Assembly: GCF_937616625.2 (NCBI RefSeq)
Contig: NC_065574.1
Coordinates: forward strand, 6,822,501-6,886,500
Direction: 5' to 3'
Origin: Mercurialis annua
Lineage: Eukaryota; Streptophyta; Magnoliopsida; Malpighiales; Euphorbiaceae
Length of the DNA stretch: 64,000 bases
Shown piece by piece: positions 11,817 to 20,084 of this stretch. How positions within the stretch are numbered: position 1 is the first letter of the stretch; every line of letters starts with the position of its first letter. The notes beneath the pieces are model-generated. The model worked only from the letters and a program-made list of their open reading frames with translations. It was not told where the DNA came from and made no database searches. The translations under genes and the position numbers were made by a program.

Positions 11817-12012
11817 TTGAACAATGCTGCTTTCAAGAACGAACTGTACAAATTGTGGCCCAGCGTGATTATAGTACAACGTACTAAGAAGTTTTGGGAG
11901 CATGAGTGGCGGAAGCATGGAACTTGTTCTCCATTTAGTTTGCCAGATTATTTTGAGACAACTCTAAAAAGAGCTCAAGAAGTTGATCTCTTAAATATTC
12001 TGATTTCAACGG
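11817..12012 (+). pseudogene. T2 ribonuclease exon with CAS II motif, copy A
   Basis: A 196-base exon lies between an acceptor (ATATCGCAG, ends 11816) and a donor (G|GTAAAC). It reads in frame through LWPSVIIV, FWEHEWRKHGTC and SLPDYFETTLKRAQEV. FWEHEWRKHGTC is the second conserved active-site motif of T2 ribonucleases, with the catalytic His and Glu, the Lys, the second His and the disulfide Cys. T2 enzymes cleave RNA outside the cytosol; in plants they include S-RNases and S-like RNases. The first active-site motif (HGLWP) is not found upstream, so the 5' exons are missing or beyond recognition. The exon is base-for-base identical to 32003-32198. Confidence 0.88.
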
Positions 12013-12397
12013 GTAAACATCAGTGGCGTAGCCAGGATTAAAAATTATGGAGGGCAAAATTTTAAATTTTTACATACAATATATAAAAATTGAAAATTAT
12101 TTAAAATAAGGGGGTCGACATGTGCTATTTTTCAAGGTAGTATGTGAAATACTATATGGGTTATAAGGCAAACCGGTTTTTGATTTGTGAATCGGAAATT
12201 TAAATTCTTTAAAGCGGAAAAGAGAATTTAAAGACACAAGAGATTTAGAGTGGTTCGGATCAACTCACGATCCTACTCCACTACTCAATCTAAGATTGAG
12301 ATTTTAGAATCCACTAAATGGGATTGTGCTTTATAGATAAGCACCAACTTTACAAAGAGATTTCTTAGAGATAATCTCAAACTCACAATTGATTTTT

Positions 12398-12901
12398 GGC
12401 TTAATCACTCAAAAACCCCTCACCTTTAAACTTTTTTTCAATTCCACCCCGACGTTGAAAATTTGTCAATTTTACCCACTTTTGAATTTTCCGTTTTCAA
12501 TTGTACCCCAATATTTTAATTTTTGTTAATTTTTTTACTTAAATGATGAAATCATTCAATTAATTAAGTCTAAACATGAAATTAAATTCTTTTTTATTCA
12601 AAAAAATACAAATAAGTCCTTTATTTTTAAAAACTAACTAAAAACCATAATCAAATTAACACTAATTTAAATTCTTAATTAATTTAACTAAATTTAAATA
12701 AATTTTAAAAATATACAATTAATATATGCGAAACATGGAGAATGTTTTAAACAAATTTCCAAACACAAAAGACGTTAATTTTATTTTTCAGGGTACAATT
12801 GAAACACAAAAATGCAAAATAGGGTAAAATTGACAAATTTTCAACGTCAGGGTATGATTGAGAAGGAGCTAAAAGGTCGGGGGTTTTTAAGACATTAGGC
12901 C
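12398..12901. mobile_element. Mutator-type MITE inside the 3' LTR
   Basis: It is 504 bases long, with inverted repeats of roughly 100 bases beginning GGCTTAATCACTCAAAAACC and, from the right, GGCCTAATGTCTTAAAAACC. The 9-base target duplication TTGATTTTT lies at 12389-12397 and 12902-12910. The other LTR has the empty site. It is the youngest layer of the nest and belongs to the same family as 47759-48145. Confidence 0.93.
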
Positions 12902-13158
12902 TTGATTTTTCAAGGATAATCAAGAACCTACAAGGGTTGAGTTTTTCCAAAGCTAAACTCTAACTCACAATGATTAGGAGTTTCCAAGATTACTCCAAAA
13001 CTACAACAAAACTAAGTGATTTAAAAATGTATGTTTGTTGTTTCAAGGTGTGTAAATCATTAACCTTGAAACATTGCAAATGGGTTTATATTTATACCCA
13101 AAGCAATCCCCAAATAAAGCACTAATAAACAAAACAAAAAAATGATCTCTGCACACAT

Positions 13159-13436
13159 ATCGCCCCCGTGATGCATGGATCACGGGCGAGATATTTGAAT
13201 GAGACAAAAACCTTCAACGGCTAGAGCCACGTGTCAATGCTTCATTGGGTCTTCAAAAATGTATCCGTTGGATCTTCAACGGTCTCATTTATCGCGCCCG
13301 AGATGTGTTCGTCGCGCCCGTGATTCGTTCCAACGGTCGACTAGGGTTTTGTCAGCTCGAATATCGCCCCCGTGATATTTGCGTCGCCCCCGTGATATAT
13401 ATCGCCCCCGAGATGGAAATCCATCACGGGCGAGAT
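13159..13436. promoter_or_regulatory. GC-rich 14-mer array in LTR (left copy)
   Basis: Eight copies of (A/G)TCGC(C/G)CCCG(T/A)GAT occur at 13159, 13291, 13311, 13363, 13383 and 13401 on the plus strand and, inverted, at 13179 and 13423. In the element's own direction they lie upstream of the TATA box, in U3. A CACGTGTC G-box-like site is near 13230. Enhancer function is my inference. Confidence 0.55.
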
Positions 13437-13604
13437 ATGCTACTGGACAGCTTTCTACTCAAAAACACGATTTTTGCTAGAGAGCTCCGAATTGACTTCC
13501 GATTGTTCCTATGAGTTCCTATACACTAATAAACATGATTAGATCACTCATAGTTGATTGTCAAAGTCAAAACAAAAGGAGTTTGAAAGGACAAAGGTCC
13601 AACA

Positions 13605-14224
13605 ATCTCCCCCTTTTTGAGTTTGACAATCAACATGCTAAAATGACTAAGTTAAGTAAGAGTCAAATTGATTTTGGCTCCCCCTCACTTTATGCACAAA
13701 AGATATAAGCAATTTATAATGCATAAGCAAGAAATTTATAAAAAAACTTAGCAATTTGAGCATGGAAACTTCTCCCCCTTTGTCAAGCACAAAAAGAATC
13801 AAAGCATGTATAAAACATAGACAAAGGAGCTAATTGAAAGAGGTTTTGAAACTAAATAGAGATAAATCTAAGTTTCTCCTTCAATTGAGGCGCTTAGACA
13901 CTAATTTGATATGCATCAAGTCTAAAGACTCAATTGATTAAACTAATTTGATTTAAATGATCAAAAATAGGCAATAATTCCTTAATTGAATTATACCAAG
14001 GCAAAGTCCAATCATTAGAAAAAGTGTTAAAGCATATCAAAACTTTTTAGGAGAATAAGATTTGAAAAATTGATTCTCCCCCTTAAAACAACAATTTTGG
14101 AAAACATGGCATATAAATTGATACAAATTTTACCTATCTTGCCTTTTTCCAACAACTTCCATTGATTATCCACCTTATGATTTGAGATTGGTTTAGTGGA
14201 CATCACTTGTACCTACAAAGCAAA
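13605..14224. other. 3' untranslated interior of gag-only element
   Basis: This lies between the gag stop and the 3' LTR. It begins with the polypurine tract. Several further CTCCCCC-type blocks (near 13680, 13770 and 14080) may be decayed copies of that tract. No pol coding sequence is seen, so pol has been removed entirely. Confidence 0.7.
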
Positions 14225-16117
14225 TCACTTAGGTACCCAAACAACTTTGGGTCCTTGAAAGTTAATGCTAGAATAGTTCAAAGGAATTAACCTTAATTGA
14301 ACTTTTCTCACATAGCAATTAGTATTAGTGTGACCATATTTCATGCAATAAAAACATTGAGTACTATGGTTCACATTTGATTGCATTTGAGGTGGCTTGG
14401 CTCTAAAGGTCTCATAAGAACAAGCACAAGCATGGGAACAAGTTTGAACATGAGAAGATGCATGAACATATGAGTTCTTTCTAGTCTTCTTGTTCCATTT
14501 ATGGCTATATTGAGAAGCATAACCATGTCTCAAGGGTTTTGTACCCTTGTTGCTCTTAGCCTTTTGAGTCAAGAATGGCTTAGGCCTAGGAGCTTGAGCA
14601 TGCACCTTCTTTGCCTCAATTGGTTTGACCAATTTAGGAGGTACTTCTATAGAAGAAGTTTGAGGCAAAGTGGACTTCACAAATTTAGTCCTATTGGAAC
14701 TAGAAGCATTTTGATTGTAGCCAAGTCCAAATTTTATGGTTGGGCATCTTTGAGATACAAGAATTGAATCCAAAGTTGCCTTCCCTTTTTGAAATCTTGA
14801 AAGTGAATCTTTTAATTCAAGAATTTCATTCTTTAGTTGATCATTTTCCTTAAGCAAGTTATCAATATTCAAACCTTGCTTAGGGATAGATTCTAAAGAT
14901 GACTTGAGAGCTTCGTTAGACAATTTAAGCTCATGAAATTCTTTTGTTAAAACAATCATTTCATCTTTGGCTTTAGAAGCCTCATTTTTAAAAAATAGCA
15001 TCTTGGCTTTATAATCACCACATTTAATTACTAGTTCATCAAGCATGCTATACATATCATCATCATCATCATGAGCATCATCATCAACAATATCATCAAT
15101 AACATTATCAACAACATCATTTTTAACATTTAAGCATGCATCATATGATTCAACACCAATACCATCCCAAGATAGAAAAGATTGGGGGTTTACCTCTAGT
15201 GTTGGTTCCTCCTCAAAAGACATGAGGCACAAGTTGGCATCATGGTGGCTATCTCCATCGAATTGAGAATCGCCATCCCAAAAAGTCTTGGGGCCTCCTT
15301 TTGAACTCTTCCTTGAAGAGGAGGGTCTACCATAATTGCCATTTTCCTTCATCTTGAGCTCATTTACTCTCTTTGTGAGCCTCAAGATTTCTTCCTCATT
15401 GCTTTCCTCCTTGTTATCTTCTACAATGGCACTTGTTGAAGCCTTGAAAGCAATGCCTTTCTCCTTTGCCATTTCGGCTTGAATGAGTTTGATGTAGGAC
15501 ATCTCATGAAGAAGAAGCTTCCCAATCAACTCATCCGTCCTCAAGGTGGATAAATCATGAGTTTCAATGATGGCGGTAGTCTTAGGTTGCCATAGAAGAA
15601 TAGGAAGGGATCTTAGGATTTTACCATTGATTTCATTTAGCTTGAAGAATTTCCCAAGTTGCTCAAGACTATGAACAATCTTAAGAAGCCTTGATGTCAT
15701 CATCCCCACATCTTCATTTGGCAAGCCCTTGAAGCCTTCATACTCACCAAGAAGCAACTCAAGCTTCTTACCCTTGACTTGTTGTGTACCTTCATAGTAG
15801 CTCTCAAGAGTCTCCCACATTTGCTTGGCACAATTCAAGTGTTGAATTCTACCTTGTTCTTCTCTAGAGATTGAGGAGAGGAGAGTAGTAATGGCTTTTC
15901 TATTCATGCCATTCTCCTTGACTTGCTCTATAGACCAATCTTGTCTCTTCAAAAGAGCTCCATTTTTGTCACATGGAGGTGTCCATCCCCTTAGAAATAC
16001 ACTCCATAGATCAACCCCTTGCATATCAAGATAATTTTCCATCATATATTTCCAAACTTTGTAATTTGAACCATCAAGAAAAGGTTTGAGAGTGATGAAA
16101 AAATTTTCGGTTGCCAT
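14225..16117 (-). CDS. Gag-like protein of non-autonomous copia element (630 aa)
   Basis: The protein starts just downstream of the primer site. The N-terminal 220 residues match the copia gag (UBN2-type) domain, with FLDGSNYKVWKYMMENYL and the KQMWETLESYYEGT block. A lysine- and glutamate-rich coiled-coil-like region spans about residues 370-450, after a run of acidic residues. The C-terminus holds one CCHC zinc knuckle, CFYCMKYGHTNTNC, for RNA binding. It ends GPKVVWVPK, a sequence that in SIRE/Maximus-type elements precedes the protease, so the stop lies where pol would begin. The frame is intact, consistent with recent activity. Confidence 0.9.
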   Translation of the reverse strand: MATENFFITLKPFLDGSNYKVWKYMMENYLDMQGVDLWSVFLRGWTPPCDKNGALLKRQDWSIEQVKENGMNRKAITTLLSSISREEQGRIQHLNCAKQMWETLESYYEGTQQVKGKKLELLLGEYEGFKGLPNEDVGMMTSRLLKIVHSLEQLGKFFKLNEINGKILRSLPILLWQPKTTAIIETHDLSTLRTDELIGKLLLHEMSYIKLIQAEMAKEKGIAFKASTSAIVEDNKEESNEEEILRLTKRVNELKMKENGNYGRPSSSRKSSKGGPKTFWDGDSQFDGDSHHDANLCLMSFEEEPTLEVNPQSFLSWDGIGVESYDACLNVKNDVVDNVIDDIVDDDAHDDDDDMYSMLDELVIKCGDYKAKMLFFKNEASKAKDEMIVLTKEFHELKLSNEALKSSLESIPKQGLNIDNLLKENDQLKNEILELKDSLSRFQKGKATLDSILVSQRCPTIKFGLGYNQNASSSNRTKFVKSTLPQTSSIEVPPKLVKPIEAKKVHAQAPRPKPFLTQKAKSNKGTKPLRHGYASQYSHKWNKKTRKNSYVHASSHVQTCSHACACSYETFRAKPPQMQSNVNHSTQCFYCMKYGHTNTNCYVRKVQLRLIPLNYSSINFQGPKVVWVPK

Positions 16118-16162
16118 TTTTGATCGAAAGCTCTAGCAATTAAGCGAAAAGAAGAGCACCTT

Positions 16163-16174
16163 GCTCTGATACCA
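16163..16174 (-). other. Primer-binding site (initiator Met tRNA)
   Basis: TGGTATCAGAGC on the minus strand lies two bases inside the 5' LTR. It is the usual copia primer site complementary to the 3' end of initiator methionine tRNA. Confidence 0.9.
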
Positions 16175-16176
16175 AT

Positions 16177-17123
16177 TGAAATACTATATGGGTTATAAGG
16201 CAAACCGGTTTTTGATTTGTGAATCGGAAATTTAAATTCTTTAAAGCGGAAAAGAGAATTTAAAGACACAAGAGATTTAGAGTGGTTCGGATCAACTCAC
16301 GATCCTACTCCACTACTCAATCTAAGATTGAGATTTTAGAATCCACTAAATGGGATTGTGCTTTATAGATAAGCACCAACTTTACAAAGAGATTTCTTAG
16401 AGATAATCTCAAACTCACAATTGATTTTTCAAGGATAATCAAGAACCTACAAGGGTTGAGTTTTTCCAAAGCTAAACTCTAACTCACAATGATTAGGAGT
16501 TTCCAAGATTACTCCAAAACTACAACAAAAATAAGTGATTTAAAAATGTATGTTTGTTGTTTCAAGGTGTGTAAATCATTAACCTTGAAACATTGCAAAT
16601 GGGTTTATATTTATACCCAAAGCAATCCCCAAATAAAGCACTAATAAACAAAACAAAAAAATGATCTCTGCACACATATCGCCCCCGTGATGCATGGATC
16701 ACGGGCGAGATATTTGAATGAGACAAAAACCTTCAACGGCTAGAGCCACGTGTCAATGCTTCATTGGGTCTTCAAAAATGTATCCGTTGGATCTTCAACG
16801 GTCTCATTTATCGCGCCCGAGATGTGTTCGTCGCGCCCGTGATTCGTTCCAACGGTCGACTAGGGTTTTGTCAGCTCGAATATCGCCCCCGTGATATTTG
16901 CGTCGCCCCCGTGATATATATCGCCCCCGAGATGGAAATCCATCACGGGCGAGATATGCTACTGGACAGCTTTCTACTCAAAAACACGATTTTTGCTAGA
17001 GAGCTCCGAATTGACTTCCGATTGTTCCTATGAGTTCCTATACACTAATAAACATGATTAGATCACTCATAGTTGATTGTCAAAGTCAAAACAAAAGGAG
17101 TTTGAAAGGACAAAGGTCCAACA
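16177..17123 (-). repeat. 5' LTR of gag-only element
   Basis: It is 947 bases long and nearly identical to the left LTR without the MITE. The open frames 16764-17033 and 17030-17239 are chance frames in LTR sequence and recur in the other LTR. Confidence 0.92.
16606..16615 (-). promoter_or_regulatory. TATA box of gag-only element LTR
   Basis: TATAAATATA on the minus strand lies downstream of the GC-rich motif array (about 16678-16955) and upstream of the primer site and gag start. This is where a copia LTR promoter is expected. Confidence 0.6.
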
Positions 17124-17296
17124 GTATGACATACTTAAAAAAAAGTTGCTTGAAAATTTTGTACTTTTTAAAAAATAAGAGGGGCAAATGCCCCTCTTAT
17201 CTCTCAAGTGGCTCCGGCACTGGTAATCATCACCTTTAACATTTTAATGCTAATGTTTTACTATAACATTTTTAATAGTGTAATATTTTCATATAG

Positions 17297-17609
17297 GTAT
17301 CAAACCTGATGACAATTATTATCCAATTGACGATATCAAGACCACGTTGAGAGCTCAAATATAGAAGCTGTCATTAAGTGCAAAAACATGAAAGGCAATG
17401 TTTTAGAGCTGCATGAGATACGAATATGCGTCGACAAAAGTGGGAAACATTTCGAAGCATGCGACAAAAGCGAAGAAGGATGTGGAAATAAAACGCCAAT
17501 TAAAATAAAATTCCCGTCTGCACGATCTGCAAGCTTTACTACTTCTGCTCCACCTCCACTTGTTTTCTCGAGCATAATAATAAGAAAGATTATGAACAAC
17601 TTTTTTTAA
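17297..17609 (+). pseudogene. T2 ribonuclease last exon, copy A (frameshifted)
   Basis: The acceptor CATATAG precedes GTATCAAACC, which completes a Gly codon from the upstream exon and reads IKPDDNYYPIDDIKTTLRAQI, then a stop. Another phase then carries EAVIKCKN, LELHEIRICVDKSG, the Cys pair in ACDKSEEGCGNK, and IKIKFP, the usual C-terminus of T2 ribonucleases. Removing two bases of the ATAT at the stop would restore the family order, so a 2-base gain is the simplest reading. Copy B has the same break. The residues after IKFP resemble no known family tail. Confidence 0.88.
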
Positions 17610-18020
17610 CACTGTCAATAGATAAAAGAAAGAGAAAATTACTTGATTAATTCCATGTTACATTATTTTAATCCAAGGACTTTATGGTTTGCACCTTTTC
17701 ATACGTTTTGTATGGTGGGATCCAAATGCATATAATATTATATATTTAAAATATAAGACTATGTACAGTTTAAATATTAAAAAATTAAAATATTTTAATT
17801 TAAGTGTCCTCGTGTGAATTTTTCATATTATGAAAATATAAATTATTACATCATTATTACATATTAAATTCATTTTACTTTGTATATTAGTCTTTATAAA
17901 TTTTATTTTTAAAATATATCATTTTGAATATAAATTTATCCATGTTTCGAGTGAGATGTTTGAAAACCGAATATATTATTGGAGTCAATATATTGCACTT
18001 AATTTTTATAATATCTCATC
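17610..18020. other. 3' flank of ribonuclease copy A
   Basis: It is AT-rich and non-coding, matches 32586-32993, and ends at the junction with copia copy 2. No gene is seen. Confidence 0.7.
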
Positions 18021-19725
18021 ATACTTCATCTTTAGAATGCAAGAAATAAATCCATATGAATCGACTATAATCATCAATGAAAGTGACGAAGTATTTATAG
18101 TTAGCATGTGAGGTGACTGGTGACATACCCCACACATCACTATGTATCATATCAAAAGGATGCACTATATTTGGCTTGTGAGTGGGAAATGGTAAAGTTT
18201 TGCTTTTTCCAAGTCTACAAGAAGTGCAATCAAATTGAACATCATTAAGAGATATTGACCTTTTATTCCCAAGTAAATCAGAGTTTAACAAATTATGGAG
18301 CACATTAGAGTTTGGATGTCCGAGGCGTTTATGCCACACTCGGTAGTCAACATTAGCAAAATTGCAAGTAATAAATGGCAAAGAAAAACAAGTAGATGAA
18401 GGAATTTGGAAAGGGAAGAGACGTCCCACTTTAGGCCCCGTTGCAATCATTTTCCCCGATTGTTGATCCTGCACAACACAACCAGATTTAGAAAATTCCA
18501 CTTTACAATCATTATCAACCAATTGTCCAACAGATACAAGATTACTAGTAAGGCCAGGTGAGACAAGGACATTAGTTAAAGAAGGAGAAATATCACCAGT
18601 AGCCATGATAGGTAAAGAATTTCCATCGGCTGTATAAATCTTGAGATTTCCACAATATTTCTTAATATTGGTCAAGAAATCAGCATTGTTGGTCATGTGA
18701 TGCGAAGCTCCAGAATCAAAGTACCAAGGAGGAGGTGATGTAGAAGTTTTACCTGAGAGTCCTAAAGCGGAGAATGCAGAAATAATCATTTGTTGAATCA
18801 TTTCAGGAGTTATAGATTGAACAGAAGCAGAAGTGTTTGGTGTTGCATCCACGCAATTGCTAGCACTTGAAGCACCAACTGAAGCAGCAAATGCTATTTC
18901 AGATTTCTTAGGAGGTCGGATAGGACATTCCTTGATAATATGGCCATTCTTTTTGCAGTAGTTGCGAAATTTCTTTGAACAGTTTGAGGCATAGTGGCCA
19001 AATTCTTTACAGCAAAAACACTGAATAGTGCTCATGTCCCTACCTTTTGGTTTGCCTTGAGTAACATAAGCCACAGGAACAAAAGTTGATCTTTGTTGTT
19101 CCATGGTGGTTTGAGTAAGAAGACGCTGCTCTTCGCGTAACAAATCATTAAGGCATGTATCCAAGGACGGGACAGGTACGCGGTTCATGAGGGTAGATCT
19201 GGTGCCTTCAAATTCAGATCTAAGCTTCATAAGAAATTGATCCCTTTTAGTAGTTTCATGAACAAATTGAACAGAAGTGAGACCTTCGTGAGGTAAAGTT
19301 GCATAAATTATATCGGTGTATTCAGTCCATAGATTTATAAAACTAGAATAAAAATCAGAAATAGAGTGACTGCCCTGTTGAATAATGGCCATTTCATGTT
19401 CAAGCTGAAATCTACGAGCAGTGTTTTGTTGGCTGTAGATATTCTTCAAATAAATCCACATTCCAGCAGCACTCTTGAAGGGTCGAAGGTTCAAGATGAA
19501 ATTAGGCTCAACTGAACCTAGAATCCACGCCATGATCTGAGCATCCTTGACCTCCCACTTGGAGTGTTCCTCCTGCTCTGTGACTTTGTTTGGGATAGGT
19601 TTGCTGCCATCAATATGGCACCATAGATCCTTGCCTTTTACAAATATCTCGAAATGAAAGGCCCAAGTTGAGTAGTTTTTGCCATTAAAACGAATCATAA
19701 CTGATTCGTATTTGTCTGAAGACAT
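18021..19725 (-). pseudogene. copia gag-protease-partial integrase (568 aa)
   Basis: It is nearly identical to the first 568 residues of the frame at 2250-4190, ending after the WIYFLHSKDEV block of integrase at the duplication junction. The second zinc knuckle starts RNYC instead of CNYC, so its first metal-binding Cys is lost. The remaining integrase and all of reverse transcriptase and RNase H are missing. Confidence 0.92.
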
Positions 19726-20084
19726 GATGATGTGTAGTTCTCAAAAGAACTATAATCAAGAATAGTTAAAAAAAAAATCACCAAGACTGAAATCTGAGAG
19801 AAAGAGATGTGATTTTTAGAACAGAAGCTCTGATACCATGTTAACTAAGAGAGTTTTTTTGAGCTGAGAAAAGTGTACTCTCTTGGAGGACAAATCTTAT
19901 TATTTATAGCAAGGATACAAGCTGATATTCAGCACCTAATTAGCTAAACTACCATATACAATATTGTCTAATTAGCATCTACAGCTAGCATATCCTATAT
20001 CAAAGGAAAGAATATTATATTTGCATATACAAAAGATAGTTGGCATAAATTAAGGCTGAAATAGTGCAATAAATTCCTTTAACA
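18021..20084 (-). mobile_element. copia copy 2, 5' half only
   Basis: It holds a complete 5' LTR (19839-20084, 246 bases, TGTTAA...TTAACA), the primer site TGGTATCAGAGC (19827-19838) and the gag-protease-integrase start. It stops abruptly inside integrase at ATACTTC, where copy A of the duplicated segment abuts. It differs from copia copy 1 at only about 7 of 2030 positions by my count. The 3' half and the other LTR are absent. Confidence 0.95.

Larger units (their letters stand above)
12145..13604 (-). repeat. 3' LTR of gag-only element, with MITE
   Basis: It runs 1460 bases, of which 513 are a MITE plus its target duplication. The rest matches the other LTR almost perfectly. It starts TGTTGGACC and ends TATTTCA in the transcribed direction. 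Eight copies of a 14-base GC-rich motif lie at 13159-13436, and a TATA box (TATAAATATA, minus) at 13087-13096. Confidence 0.9.
12145..17123 (-). mobile_element. Gag-only LTR element (TR-GAG-like), young
   Basis: LTRs lie at 12145-13604 and 16177-17123, with target duplication GTATG at 12140-12144 and 17124-17128. On the minus strand the primer site TGGTATCAGAGC is at 16163-16174, and a polypurine tract AAAGGGGGAGAT abuts the 3' LTR. The interior encodes one gag-like protein with a zinc knuckle and no protease, integrase or reverse transcriptase. This matches non-autonomous elements called TR-GAG. The LTRs differ by about one base over 947 apart from a MITE in the left one, so insertion was very recent. 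Mobilisation would need enzymes from another copia element. Confidence 0.92.
12021..17222. mobile_element. hAT-type MITE split by an LTR element
   Basis: The ends are CAGTGGCGTAGCC on the left and GGCTCCGGCACTG on the right, near-perfect inverted repeats. The flanking 8-base duplications are GTAAACAT (12013-12020) and GTAATCAT (17223-17230), one mismatch apart; 8-base duplications are typical of hAT. Copy B has a single GTAAACAT here. Only about 223 bases belong to this element (12021-12144 and 17129-17222). The rest is the LTR element inserted into it. The duplicated target includes the ribonuclease 5' splice site. Confidence 0.85.
4517..18027. repeat. Duplicated segment, copy A
   Basis: This segment is collinear with 23151-33000. 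The two share noncoding sequence, several MITEs, an LTR relic, a BAHD gene fragment and two T2-ribonuclease exons. I judge differences by eye at about 1-2 per 100 bases in the parts I compared. Copy A has two insertions absent from B: 7619-7989, and the nest 12021-17222. It lacks the 1.95-kb insertion of B and about 3.1 kb that precedes B (20052-23150). The right end joins copia sequence at the 7-base motif ATACTTC (18021-18027). Confidence 0.92.

Noticed and set aside
13159..13436. CRISPR-like array of short repeats
   Set aside because: Repeat spacing is irregular, some units are inverted, there are no spacers or cas genes, and the host is a plant. It is an LTR motif array.
13245..13708. Small open frames of 89 and 65 residues (also at 16764-17239)
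   Set aside because: They lie in LTR sequence, recur because the LTRs are repeated, and show no protein motif.
17336..17618. Minus-strand frames of 71-87 residues over the ribonuclease exon (also 32312-32575)
   Set aside because: Antisense shadows of the ribonuclease last exon.
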